In this document: positions 8,626 through 17,748 of the stretch, one piece after another
Layout of the letters: each line of letters starts with the position of its first letter
Position numbering within the stretch: position 1 is the stretch's first letter
NCBI GenBank assembly: GCA_000613465.1
Contig: BAJA01000015.1
Coordinates: 42,461-106,460, forward strand
Length of the DNA stretch: 64,000 nucleotides
Reading direction: 5' to 3'
DNA from: Bacteroides nordii WAL 11050 = JCM 12987
Lineage (GTDB): Bacteria; Bacteroidota; Bacteroidia; Bacteroidales; Bacteroidaceae
Notes under the pieces: generated by a model
Told to the model about the DNA's origin: nothing
Seen by the model: only the letters and a program-made list of their open reading frames with translations
The model's database searches: none
Position numbers and translations under genes: made by a program

Positions 8626-10434
8626 ATGAATAAGCAGATCAACGATAAGATTACTCGCTTTAATGCTTTATTAAAGAAAGTTGCACCTGTTCTTAAGAAT
8701 CATCATAAAGAAAGTGACCTTGAGCATTTATCGAAATTGATGGCTCAAGTAACTTCGGATTCTGTATCCGCATTGGTTTGTGGTGAATTTAAGAGAGGTA
8801 AATCTTCATTTATCAATGCCTTTTTGGAAGAAGATTTATGTCCTACGGATGCAGGTATTGCAACTGCCGTGGTATCTATTATCAGATATCGAAAGGAGCG
8901 TAAGGTGACTAGATATTATGGTGATATCAACAATTTGCAATCTGAAGAGATTTCATTTGATAATATCGAAAAATATGCAAAGGGAACATCTCTGGAGATA
9001 GAGAATACCATAATGTTGATTATAGAGATTCCATCTCCGAAATTGGAGGATGGACTATCTCTTATAGATACTCCGGGAGTTGGCGGGCTTGATCCTCGAC
9101 ATTTATTCTTGACATTATATATGTTACCCAAAGCTGATATTACATTTTTTGTTGCTGATGCAGGTGAGCCTCTTTCATCTACAGAACTTGACTTTTATAA
9201 AGAAAAGATTGTTCCGCATTCAAAACGTTGTAAGATCATTTTAAATAAGAGTGATTTGAAAACGAAAGATGAATTAGAACAGTTAATCACGGATATAAAG
9301 AATAAAGTTTCTCAGTATTGTGGTATTTCAGTACAAGGTGTAGATGTAATTCCAGTTTCATCTGCCCATTGGAATATGTACAACCAATCCAAAAGTGAGA
9401 AGATGAAAGTATCTTCAAACTGCGAAATAGTAGATTCCATTTTAGAAAACGCTGTTCCTGAGTATAAGAATTTTATTCTGGAAAGCGTTAAGCAAAATCT
9501 AATCAATTCATTGTTTGGCATAAAAGAGATATTAGCATACCAATTTACGCAACTAAAAGAACCAGATGAAGAAGAACAAGAGTTATTCAAGAAACGATTA
9601 ATGGAGCTGAAGCAGATGAAGGATAATGTATTAAACCCTTCATCCGAAATCAGAAAAAAGATAACTCATATTATTAAGAACTCTCAGACAAAGGTTATCA
9701 ACGAGCTTACCAAACAAAGTATTCTTTTTTCTACTGAGTGTCTTGGTGCTATTCTTAAGCGTCCAGAGGCTAAAAGCGAGAATGGAGGTGATTGGGTACT
9801 TCAGCAAATCAATTTAGGATTGGAATCTATTGCAGCAGAAGTGGATTTGAGGATTGAATCAGGATTTAATGAAGTAAACGAACTGTTAGGTGAAGAGATT
9901 CTTATTTCAGAAGGTGGTTTTACAGGACGAATTAATGTGGATCTGACGCCTGCCGAGAAGAGTATTGCAGATAAAGCATGTAATATGACAAGACAAGCAC
10001 TTCCTGGTCTGGGTGTTGCAGGCTTAGCCGCGGGAGTTCTTTCCATATTCTGTGGCCCTATAATATATGGATTAGGAGGATTAGCAGCAGCGGCAGCTTA
10101 TGTGTATAAGTCAAGTAAGGATACTAATACAGCAAATCGTATTTATGAACTTAAATCAAAATTGGGTCCTCAGATTACTATTGGCATGAACGATCTGAAG
10201 ACATATGTCCAGCAGCGCTATGATGAATTCAATGAAGCCATTATAGAAAGCATAGAATGTATGACCAATGAAATTGTTACTGAAATGCAGGATGTAATGG
10301 ATGTTATTAAGAGCATTGAAAATGATAAGAAAGAGGTTGCGAAGCAATTAGAAGTGATTGAAGGGCAAGTACAGTTTGTTGATACTTATATAAAACAAAC
10401 CGAATTATTGCTCACTAATCCGTTTGAGAAATAA
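8626..10434 (+). CDS. dynamin-like GTPase with hydrophobic membrane segment
   Basis: A 602-residue dynamin-superfamily protein. It has G1 GEFKRGKS (53-60), a Thr-containing switch I, G3 DTPG (148-151) and G4 NKSD (207-210). Helical stalk regions follow, and a strongly hydrophobic stretch (GLGVAGLAAGVLSIFCGP and beyond, about residues 462-490) fits a membrane-inserting paddle. Bacterial dynamin-like proteins reshape or protect membranes and some act in phage defence. The ATG at 8626 lies 4 bp after the upstream stop and is preferred over an in-frame start inside the C39 gene. A second, different dynamin follows 5 bp later, so the pair may form a heteromeric machine. Confidence 0.9.
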   Translation: MNKQINDKITRFNALLKKVAPVLKNHHKESDLEHLSKLMAQVTSDSVSALVCGEFKRGKSSFINAFLEEDLCPTDAGIATAVVSIIRYRKERKVTRYYGDINNLQSEEISFDNIEKYAKGTSLEIENTIMLIIEIPSPKLEDGLSLIDTPGVGGLDPRHLFLTLYMLPKADITFFVADAGEPLSSTELDFYKEKIVPHSKRCKIILNKSDLKTKDELEQLITDIKNKVSQYCGISVQGVDVIPVSSAHWNMYNQSKSEKMKVSSNCEIVDSILENAVPEYKNFILESVKQNLINSLFGIKEILAYQFTQLKEPDEEEQELFKKRLMELKQMKDNVLNPSSEIRKKITHIIKNSQTKVINELTKQSILFSTECLGAILKRPEAKSENGGDWVLQQINLGLESIAAEVDLRIESGFNEVNELLGEEILISEGGFTGRINVDLTPAEKSIADKACNMTRQALPGLGVAGLAAGVLSIFCGPIIYGLGGLAAAAAYVYKSSKDTNTANRIYELKSKLGPQITIGMNDLKTYVQQRYDEFNEAIIESIECMTNEIVTEMQDVMDVIKSIENDKKEVAKQLEVIEGQVQFVDTYIKQTELLLTNPFEK

Positions 10435-10439
10435 GATTT

Positions 10440-12065
10440 ATGATTGATATTAGTGTTGCAGATAAGCTGAAAAAGTGTTTGCAGGAATGTTTGCAGATTC
10501 TTGTAGACAACAAAGTTTCAATGTCTCTTGTATCGGATAAAATACAAGAGGCATTAGAACGTTTATCTCAACCTATGCAGTTGGCAATAATAGGAAAGAT
10601 TAGTAGTTCAAAATCCACTCTTGTAAATGCTATCTTAGGTAAGGACGAGGTGGTAAGGACAGGTCAGATGGAAGAGACCTTTAATGTTAGTTGGCTCAAA
10701 TATGGAGATTCCAATGCTGATGTAAAGGTTGTATTCAAGAATGGCGAAGTAAAGTATGTTCCATATGATAATTGGGATTTCTGGGCTTCTCATCAACATG
10801 AAAATGTGCTGAAGGAACAGGTGAAATATATCGAGGTTTTTTTTGATGATAGTATTTTAAAGAAAATAAACATCATTGATACTCCAGGATTAGATGCTTT
10901 ATCTGAAATTGATTCTAAAAACACCATTGCGTTTCTGAAAGAGGTAAAGCCTGATGCTGTGATAATGCTATTTACCAAAAGCATTGCAGAATCAACTTTC
11001 ACTATTTTGCAAGATTTCCAAAATTCCGGAACAGATGCGTTCTCGTTAACTCCATTAAATGCTATAGGCGTATTAGCTAAAGTTGATACAATGTGGTCTT
11101 CAATGGTACCTCAAAAAAGAATAATAGACGATGCTAAGCGTGTTATTCAAAATACATTATATGATAAGTATCCCGAAGTTAAGCGGGCATTATTTTCGAT
11201 TTTGCCAGTATCATCATTATTAGGATTAGCTTCATCTACAATAACAGAAGAAGATTATGAATGTGTAAGATGCTTATCAATGACAGAACCGGGTGTTTTA
11301 TATGAAATGCTATCATCTCCGGATTTGTTTGTTGATAAAGATTATAACGTTAATCTCCCTGTTGAAAGAAGGTTGACGTTATATCGAAAGTTTGGTTTGT
11401 ATGGTATTTATATATTAATTGATGCTGTTTGGAATAATCCAACTTGTACACTTGATTTATTAAAAGTGGAGTTAAGGGAAAAGAGTGGATTTGAAAAACT
11501 GTTGTCAACCATTATTGCGCATTTTGGAGATCGTGCAGCTTTGGTAAAAAGCCAAAGCACGATCGTATCTGTAATAGATGTTTGCAAGCAAGCCATATCA
11601 TTTTGCAATGATATTTTAGAACTTAAAGTAATAGAAGAAATTAATAGGAAAATAGTTACTGCATTATTGTCTATTCATGAGTTTCAAGAATGGCGCTACT
11701 TATCTGAAATATATGAGAATCAGAATTCATATGATGAAACTGAGATAAATGAGTTTATGGCTTTGTGTGGGGAATTTGGTAATTCGGTCATAGAAAGACT
11801 GCAATTGCCTTCAGAGGCAAGTGTTAATGAAATGATTGAAAAGGTCAAGAACAGAGCCTTGTATTGGCGGAAACGCTATAATATATACTCTGATATAGAG
11901 CCTCATAAAGCAGCCTTTTATAAAGTGATGTCATCTTCATATAATATACTTCAACAACGTATAGAAGATACATATATGGAGATGAAGAGTGCTGAGAATA
12001 CATTAAATAATGCGAGAATGTTTTTTCTTGGGGGTAAAACAAAATTTACTAATGAAATTGTATGA
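10440..12065 (+). CDS. second dynamin-like GTPase, variant P-loop
   Basis: A 541-residue dynamin-like protein. Its G1 is GKISSSKST (52-60), in which the usual Gly before the Lys is Ser. G3 is DTPG (147-150) and G4 is AKVD (213-216) instead of N/TKxD. The C-terminal half is helical. There is no strong membrane segment, unlike its neighbour. The stop overlaps the Hsp70-like start by four bases (ATGA), indicating coupled translation. It probably partners the first dynamin. The altered P-loop could mean slow GTP turnover. Confidence 0.85.
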   Translation: MIDISVADKLKKCLQECLQILVDNKVSMSLVSDKIQEALERLSQPMQLAIIGKISSSKSTLVNAILGKDEVVRTGQMEETFNVSWLKYGDSNADVKVVFKNGEVKYVPYDNWDFWASHQHENVLKEQVKYIEVFFDDSILKKINIIDTPGLDALSEIDSKNTIAFLKEVKPDAVIMLFTKSIAESTFTILQDFQNSGTDAFSLTPLNAIGVLAKVDTMWSSMVPQKRIIDDAKRVIQNTLYDKYPEVKRALFSILPVSSLLGLASSTITEEDYECVRCLSMTEPGVLYEMLSSPDLFVDKDYNVNLPVERRLTLYRKFGLYGIYILIDAVWNNPTCTLDLLKVELREKSGFEKLLSTIIAHFGDRAALVKSQSTIVSVIDVCKQAISFCNDILELKVIEEINRKIVTALLSIHEFQEWRYLSEIYENQNSYDETEINEFMALCGEFGNSVIERLQLPSEASVNEMIEKVKNRALYWRKRYNIYSDIEPHKAAFYKVMSSSYNILQQRIEDTYMEMKSAENTLNNARMFFLGGKTKFTNEIV

Positions 12066-13558
12066 ATTGGGTATCAATAGATTTTGGAACGAGTTATTCA
12101 TCTGCATCCGTTCTGGTAGATGGAAAACCTGTAAAAGTCCGTCCTTTAGGTGGGCTTTACGATATGTATGGCTTTCCTTCTGTCGCATACGTGGATGAAT
12201 CAGGTAAAATTAGAGTCTGTAATGACGCGTTACCTTGGCGTTGCCAGTCTCCTGAGTGTTTTATCAAGAATTTCAAGTTGGATATTCATGAGAATAAGAT
12301 AGCACATCTTGATGCAGCATATAAAGATATTGTTGGAGAGATTTTGGTTACAATAAAAAAATCCGCTGAATATGCTATTGGTGGAGAAGCAATAACTGCT
12401 GCTGTTATAACTATTCCAACATCATATTCAGCTGTTGATCCAAGAGTTGATGTAATGCGTGAAGCTACTCAATATGCAGGGTTTGAGAAGGTCGAATTCT
12501 TGAGAGAGTCAGAAGCGGCAGCAATCTATTATAATAGTATACAACGGCAACAACAAGATAGTTTAACTCTTGTTTATGATTTAGGTGGAGGCACTTTTGA
12601 TCCGGCTTTGATACAACATTGCTCAAACGGATATAAAATCCTTGGGCATGTTGCAGGAATAGAATGCGGAGGTAAATATTTTGATGCTATTTTGTATAAG
12701 CATTTCAATACATCTAAAACTATTGAGTATAGTAATGATGATCAATTACGGGTGCTTCAGATAGACACTTTGAGCAGGATGTGTCGGAAAATTAAAGAAG
12801 CTTTATCTGAAAATGACTCTGTTTCGTATCCAATTCCGATTCTAAAAGGACAAACTTTTGATATTACACAAAAAGAGTTTGAGACTTTAATTACACCATT
12901 ACTGGAAAAAACCTTTCAGGAGTGTCAAGTCTTGATTCGCTCTGTTAGAAAACAATGGTCAGACATAAATAGAATACTTCTTATCGGAGGCTCTTGTGTA
13001 ATTCCTTGTGTAAAGAAGCTATTTGAGCGATATCTTATGGGTCAAAATGTAGAGGTGCCTATTATTCAGAATAAATCTGAAGAAGGGATTTTAATAGATT
13101 CCCTATTTGCTGTAAGTTTGGGTGGCATAATTTACATTACGAATAAGAACACGAAAGCCTGCCATCAAGATGATGTGAATAACGGTCTGTTTGAACAAGG
13201 TTTGGTTTATTACCAAGGAACATCAGTGGCTAAAAATTGGTTGAAAGGTGCATACTATTTTTACAAAGATTATATTCAAACAGAGCGAGAAGATTCTTAT
13301 AACTATTTGCTTCAAATATATCAGATACTTGTTGATCGACTGCAAATTGATAATGGTAATTTAGTATTCCAGCCTGTAATGGATGTTATTGGGGAAGATG
13401 CTGTCGACATGTTGGTTGAACTGTTAATTTGTGTACAAGAGAAGTTGGATTCTGAAGGATATGAAAGGTTTACACAACAGATATTTGATCTCTCTTATTG
13501 GGCACAAATAACCAATTCAATAGTAGAAAATAGTACATCGGATGAAAGATTAGAATAA
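12062..13558 (+). CDS. Hsp70/DnaK-like ATPase (short, diverged)
   Basis: A 498-residue actin-fold ATPase. Phosphate-1 is IDFGTSYSSA (about 6-15), the ESEAAA helix lies near 149-154, phosphate-2 is VYDLGGGTFD (171-180) and the adenosine loop is LLIGGSC (near 305). The nucleotide domain is complete but the canonical DnaK substrate-binding beta domain is missing. Instead a ~130-residue helical tail follows, with a segment GTSVAKNWLKGAYYFYKDY that resembles a Sel1/TPR unit. It overlaps the second dynamin gene by 4 bp. Hsp70-like proteins without the canonical substrate domain occur in several predicted conflict systems. It may act as a switch or as a chaperone for the GTPases. Confidence 0.85.
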   Translation: MNWVSIDFGTSYSSASVLVDGKPVKVRPLGGLYDMYGFPSVAYVDESGKIRVCNDALPWRCQSPECFIKNFKLDIHENKIAHLDAAYKDIVGEILVTIKKSAEYAIGGEAITAAVITIPTSYSAVDPRVDVMREATQYAGFEKVEFLRESEAAAIYYNSIQRQQQDSLTLVYDLGGGTFDPALIQHCSNGYKILGHVAGIECGGKYFDAILYKHFNTSKTIEYSNDDQLRVLQIDTLSRMCRKIKEALSENDSVSYPIPILKGQTFDITQKEFETLITPLLEKTFQECQVLIRSVRKQWSDINRILLIGGSCVIPCVKKLFERYLMGQNVEVPIIQNKSEEGILIDSLFAVSLGGIIYITNKNTKACHQDDVNNGLFEQGLVYYQGTSVAKNWLKGAYYFYKDYIQTEREDSYNYLLQIYQILVDRLQIDNGNLVFQPVMDVIGEDAVDMLVELLICVQEKLDSEGYERFTQQIFDLSYWAQITNSIVENSTSDERLE

Positions 13559-13589
13559 CTATGGTATTCATAATATAAAACATTTTAAT

Positions 13590-14398
13590 ATGAACAAGAT
13601 TTTTATTCCAAAAGGAAGATTGGCAGAAGATGATGCCGAGTTGAAGGCTAAGCGTGAGGCTTTGAAGAAGAAGTTGCTTGAAGGTGGTAAAATAACCCTC
13701 AAGAATAATGGCTCTGTAACAGATGATAAGGGTACAGACTCTACTATCAGTATCCCCAAAGGAAAGTTGGCAGAGGATGATGCCGCTTTGAAAGCAAAAC
13801 GTGAGGCTTTGAAAAAAAGTTGCTTGAAGGTGGTAAAATAACCCTCAAGAATAATGGTTCTGTAACAGATGATAAGGGTACAGACTCTACTATTAGTATT
13901 CCAAAGGGAAAGTTGGCAGTAAATCAGTGGTATGAAAGAGATCCTGAACTGCTTGAGATGGAGAAAATAGCAATGGCTAAAGCATTTCCTCATTTTAAAC
14001 TTGACAAACTTGATGATGGCCGTTTGTTTTGGATTGGAGAATTGATTCCAGGTATCTATGAAACAAAATTTAACGAGCGCCTTACATATACCGTTATGGC
14101 TGTCTATAATAACAACCATCCTCAGCAGGTAATGGGATCTTCAGTTCGTGTATATCCGGTTTTACCAGATGTGGATGATTTGATCAACAAATGTGGATTC
14201 AGACCTTTCCATCTTTTGAGAGATTCATCTGAAAATCTTTACCTCTGTACAAATGAAGCTGATAATGTTTCAACAGGTTCTACGGTTACTAGTGCGGCTT
14301 CTGTGCTTGGCTGGTCTGTGAAATGGCTTATGTCTTATGAGTTAGTTCTTACAGGTGACCTTTCTAAAGAAACGTTTAACAGGCATGGTGGTATTTAG
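13590..14398 (+). CDS. E2-like (UBC-fold) protein with N-terminal LLEGG tandem repeats (frameshifted as given)
   Basis: The frame breaks at an A7 run (13812-13818). Adding one A gives a single 269-residue protein, and an exact upstream repeat copy shows where the base is missing. Residues 6-103 are two near-identical 49-residue units containing KLLEGGKITLKNNGSV and DDKGTDSTIS, followed by a partial third. The C-terminal ~155 residues read like a prokaryotic E2: FWIGELIPG, then VMAVYNNNHP, RVYPVLPDV, a candidate catalytic Cys in NLYLCTN (codon near 14246), and a helix with GWSVKWLMSYELVLTG, ending in HGGI. The pattern of Cys, then W and WL..YE..LTG, is typical of E2s that sit beside E1 and JAB genes. 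The JAB gene begins 3 bp later. Recognition rests on motif spacing, not on alignment. Confidence 0.65.
13605..13897 (+). repeat. tandem ~147-bp coding repeat (2 copies plus partial third)
   Basis: Unit 1 is 13605-13751 (147 bp, 49 codons) and unit 2 is 13752-13897 (146 bp, one A short). A third unit begins at 13898 and diverges after about 20 bp. The 3' parts of units 1 and 2 are nearly identical at DNA level, so the duplication is recent or kept similar by recombination. Confidence 0.85.
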
Positions 14399-14401
14399 TC
14401 T

Positions 14402-16054
14402 ATGAGTAATAAATGTCAAATGGTGGTTTTCTCTAATAAGGCATACAATGCTGTTATTAGAGAAAGCTTCGACAAAGATCCTGTCGAGACTGGCGGTATC
14501 TTATTAGGACATACCCTTGATAATGGAGTATGGATTGTTATGGAGGTTTTGCCTCCTGGCATAAGATGTATATTTGAAATTGCATATTTTGAGTACGATG
14601 ATGCCTTTGTCAATTATTTGGCTCAGTCAGTTGCAAATCAGTATAAAATACCTCTGGAATTACTTGGACTATGGCATAGACACCCAGGTTCAATGGATGT
14701 ATTTTCATCAACTGATGATGGTACAAATACAACTTTTGCACAACAAAATCCCAGTGGTGTAATATCAGGGTTGGTTAATATTGATCCGAAATTTAGATTA
14801 ACCATGTATCATATGGATAATCCAAGAAATGTGGTACGTCAACATAACCGGCCTAATTATGAGCGTGTAGAAATTGAAGTTGGTGATGACATTATTCCAG
14901 AGGAATATTTTCAATTGAAATATTATGATGGAGAAGATAGTAATCTTAACCCTTTTGTTGAACGTTCTCATACGAGAATGTCTCGTAGTGTGAGAACGGA
15001 TGGAACAGGACAACGACATGCAAATGAGGAACCTCTTGATATTTGTAACACTATAGAAGATAATCTAAACCGGGAGAATAGCAACAGTTTTGAACCTCAG
15101 AATGAAAATCCCTCATGGATAAATGATTACAAGAAAATTTGGGAGATTCTAAAAAAAAACAAGATTGTGAACCTAATAGCTTTGATCTTGGTGATTGCCT
15201 CTATATTTTCTATCAAAACGGTGATTGACTATGGAAAATCAGCGACAGAAACTGTAATTTCATGGTTTGATGACGATGACGAGAAAGAACCTATAATTTC
15301 AGCTACCGAATTGACTTTGAATGTTGGTGATAGTGAAATATTAGAAGCTGGGAATGTAATGAATAAACGAAAAGTTACATGGAGGTCATCTGAAGAGGAA
15401 GTTGCGACTGTAAATGAAAAAGGAAAAGTAACTGCTAAAAAAGAAGGAATAGCCAAAGTTATTCTTTTAGTTGATAACAAAGAAATCGGAAAATGTAACG
15501 TTGAAGTCAAGGTGAAAAATGAAAATTCGAATTTATCTCTTCTTACTTTATCTGAAACTAAAAGACAATTACGGGTTGGACAAACTTTCACATTAGTAGT
15601 TAATGGAACAGAAGGAAATTCAGAGATTAATTGGTCTTCGGATAATAGCGATGTTGCAACCGTCGATGATAAAGGGGGGGTAACTGCTGTTAAAGAAGGT
15701 ACGACAAATATTGTGGCGACTATCGCTGGGCAAAGTTATGATTGTGTACTAACAGTTGAACCGCAAGATAAAGAGGTGACAGGAAATAATGATGTCACAA
15801 TTAAAATTAAATCTTGGAAAAATACAGGTACAGGAAGTATTCCGATAACAAAAAAGGATTATTGTGTTCTATTAGAAAAAAGCGGACCGGTAGTTGATGA
15901 GCTTATATGTTTCAGCTCAGAAGATTCATCTATAGCTACTATTAATTCTAGTTCGGGTCAAGTTACACCGGTATCTGTTGGAGTTGTTAAAATTATTGTA
16001 TCATATAATGATCAAGAACAGGATACATTATTGTTAACTATAAATCAAAACTAA
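14402..16054 (+). CDS. membrane-anchored JAB/JAMM metallopeptidase with Ig-like (BIG2) repeats
   Basis: A 550-residue protein. Residues 1-150 are an MPN+/JAMM domain: Glu29 in VETGGILLG, then His92-x-His94-x7-Ser102-x2-Asp105 in LWHRHPGSMDVFSSTDD, the complete zinc-protease signature. One membrane helix lies at about 254-275. After it come two BIG2-type Ig-like domains (SATELTLNVGDS..., then SLLTLSETKRQLRVGQ..., each with a ..VATV-[ND]-..KG.VTA.KEG signature) and a third diverged one. The predicted topology puts the protease in the cytoplasm and the Ig domains outside. JAMM proteases remove ubiquitin-like modifiers or trim their precursors. It sits between E2-like and E1-like genes (3 bp and 1 bp gaps). 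The fusion to an external sensor-like region is unusual. Confidence 0.85.
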   Translation: MSNKCQMVVFSNKAYNAVIRESFDKDPVETGGILLGHTLDNGVWIVMEVLPPGIRCIFEIAYFEYDDAFVNYLAQSVANQYKIPLELLGLWHRHPGSMDVFSSTDDGTNTTFAQQNPSGVISGLVNIDPKFRLTMYHMDNPRNVVRQHNRPNYERVEIEVGDDIIPEEYFQLKYYDGEDSNLNPFVERSHTRMSRSVRTDGTGQRHANEEPLDICNTIEDNLNRENSNSFEPQNENPSWINDYKKIWEILKKNKIVNLIALILVIASIFSIKTVIDYGKSATETVISWFDDDDEKEPIISATELTLNVGDSEILEAGNVMNKRKVTWRSSEEEVATVNEKGKVTAKKEGIAKVILLVDNKEIGKCNVEVKVKNENSNLSLLTLSETKRQLRVGQTFTLVVNGTEGNSEINWSSDNSDVATVDDKGGVTAVKEGTTNIVATIAGQSYDCVLTVEPQDKEVTGNNDVTIKIKSWKNTGTGSIPITKKDYCVLLEKSGPVVDELICFSSEDSSIATINSSSGQVTPVSVGVVKIIVSYNDQEQDTLLLTINQN

Positions 16055-16055
16055 T

Positions 16056-17186
16056 ATGATTGACGCAAATAAATTTATGAAAGGGAAACGCCGTATACCT
16101 ACTGTATGTTTCCCGAATAACATTGCTCATGATAATTTATCCTTGTGGGGATATTATCATGAGGAAAGTAATTACTACAATGTAATTGATGTTCAAGAAC
16201 CATCTGCAGATATGGGAGGGACTAAACCTATATTGTTAGGACACTTTTATACAGAAAAGCCTGAACAGCCTAATACGGAAGATAAACTTATTGGATATTA
16301 TGAAGACGAGAAAATTGTTTTTAAGACAGCCGAAGATACATTATGTGAACTTACACCCGTAGAACTTAAAATAGACATTTTCTCTCGTAATACCGGTATT
16401 CTGGAATCCGATATAATGTTGAAGAAGGGGGCCGTTATCATCGGTTGCGGATCTGTCGGTAGTTTGGTTGCAATGGAGTTGGCTCGTGCCGGTGTTGGAA
16501 GATTCTTCTTGATTGATATGGATGTTATGGGCTATCATAATATTTGCCGTCACCAATGCGGAATGCAGGATGTTGGTAAATATAAGGTTCTTGCTGTAAA
16601 AGAACGCATTTTGCAAATCAACCCGAATGCACAAGTGATGACATCTACAAAGATGATTCAGGAAGTTGCTTTGGATGTAATAGAGCCATTTTGTGGACCA
16701 GATACAATTATCGTTGGTTGCGCAGACAATCGCGAAGGTGACTTATATGCGGATTCTATGCTCGCGAAACCATACAAGATGCCTTTTGTCTCTATCGGTT
16801 TCTGGGAAAGAGCATTTGCTGGTGAGATTTTCTATTGCTTGCCGGAGGGTATGCCTGCCTATTCCGATTTTGTTGCTGCATTGGGAGATACATCGGGGCG
16901 TGTGAATGCAAATACTCATTTGTATATGGGTGAAGTAGGCTCATTTGAACCGGGCATATCAGCTGACATCAATTTCGTAACAACAGTAGGTGTTAAGATG
17001 ATTCTTGACCTTTTAAATAGAGATAATGAGAATTATACTCAACGGTTAATTTATCATCTTTCTCAGTATACCTTAATATGTAATACGAACAATCCTAAGA
17101 TTGGTGGTGAGATGGCTGAGATATTCTCTCATCCATTGCAAGTGACTACAAGCATAGAAGTTGAATATGCAAATCCGGCTCAATAA
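16056..17186 (+). CDS. E1-like ThiF-family adenylyltransferase
   Basis: A 376-residue protein. The C-terminal two thirds is a ThiF/MoeB/E1 Rossmann domain: nucleotide loop IIGCGSVGS (128-136), LIDMDVMGYHNICRH with the acidic and Asn/Arg residues that bind ATP-Mg (152-166), and IIVGCADNRE. A Cys in IFYCLPEGM (about 261) is a candidate thioester residue. The N-terminal ~110 residues form an unassigned domain. E1 proteins activate the C-terminus of a ubiquitin-like modifier and pass it to an E2. With the adjacent E2-like and JAMM genes it forms the conjugation core. No separate ubiquitin-like gene ending in GG is evident. Confidence 0.85.
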   Translation: MIDANKFMKGKRRIPTVCFPNNIAHDNLSLWGYYHEESNYYNVIDVQEPSADMGGTKPILLGHFYTEKPEQPNTEDKLIGYYEDEKIVFKTAEDTLCELTPVELKIDIFSRNTGILESDIMLKKGAVIIGCGSVGSLVAMELARAGVGRFFLIDMDVMGYHNICRHQCGMQDVGKYKVLAVKERILQINPNAQVMTSTKMIQEVALDVIEPFCGPDTIIVGCADNREGDLYADSMLAKPYKMPFVSIGFWERAFAGEIFYCLPEGMPAYSDFVAALGDTSGRVNANTHLYMGEVGSFEPGISADINFVTTVGVKMILDLLNRDNENYTQRLIYHLSQYTLICNTNNPKIGGEMAEIFSHPLQVTTSIEVEYANPAQ

Positions 17187-17189
17187 TAT

Positions 17190-17738
17190 ATGGATCGTTA
17201 CCATATTCGTATAGACGGAGAACAATCCACCGATTCCTACACATACCAGGAATTGGTGGATATGGGGTTATTCGAGTTGGACGCAAATGATTTAGATGGT
17301 ATTGAGGTTAAAAAGATAACAAAACCAAACTTTACCCCTCTTAGATCATATTGTTTTTCGGAAAAGCAGAAAACAGAAGGTTCATATTATGTAGATGAAT
17401 TTGGCCAGATACATAGAAGAACTACGAGGGAGAACAATAACCTTGATGATGCATACGTGGATGAGTTTGGTCAGATTGTGAGACCGAATAGTAATATTGG
17501 TGGCTCATCTTCCGGTACCTCAAGTTCTTATTCTACAAATAGTAGTGCAAGCACTACATCATCGTCAAGTTCGAGCAATTCGTCTAATAGTGATGGTTGG
17601 ACAATGTTCAGGAGAATTATTGGAACGATAATAGTAATAGGTTTTGTAATCGCTATTGTGGCGTGGACAAATGGATATGGTACCCCGATAGTTTATGGTG
17701 GTTATTTGTTGCTTAAGAAAATATGGGATTGGGATTAA
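17190..17738 (+). CDS. small membrane protein with YVDEFGQI motifs and Ser-rich linker
   Basis: A 182-residue protein. Residues 1-50 (YHIRIDGEQSTDSYTYQELVDMG) may be a diverged GYF_2 (DUF4339)-like domain. It is followed by two copies of a short motif (YYVDEFGQIHR and AYVDEFGQIVR), then a Ser/Thr/Asn-rich low-complexity linker (about 108-135) and one membrane helix (about 143-162). I do not recognise a family. It starts 3 bp after the E1-like gene and is clearly part of the operon. The related DG-I motif appears in the next three proteins. Confidence 0.7.
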   Translation: MDRYHIRIDGEQSTDSYTYQELVDMGLFELDANDLDGIEVKKITKPNFTPLRSYCFSEKQKTEGSYYVDEFGQIHRRTTRENNNLDDAYVDEFGQIVRPNSNIGGSSSGTSSSYSTNSSASTTSSSSSSNSSNSDGWTMFRRIIGTIIVIGFVIAIVAWTNGYGTPIVYGGYLLLKKIWDWD

Positions 17739-17748
17739 TTTGAAAAAT

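Noticed and set aside
13805..13830. Programmed -1 slippage in the E2-like gene
   Set aside because: In frame the run reads TTG AAA AAA AGT, where the P-site shift would need AAA to pair with GAA, so it does not fit the usual heptamer. The exact repeat copy upstream shows that one base is simply missing.
13568..14119. A 183-codon minus-strand frame across the E2-like gene
   Set aside because: It is the antisense of the repeated E2-like coding sequence and has no protein-like features beyond the mirrored repeats.
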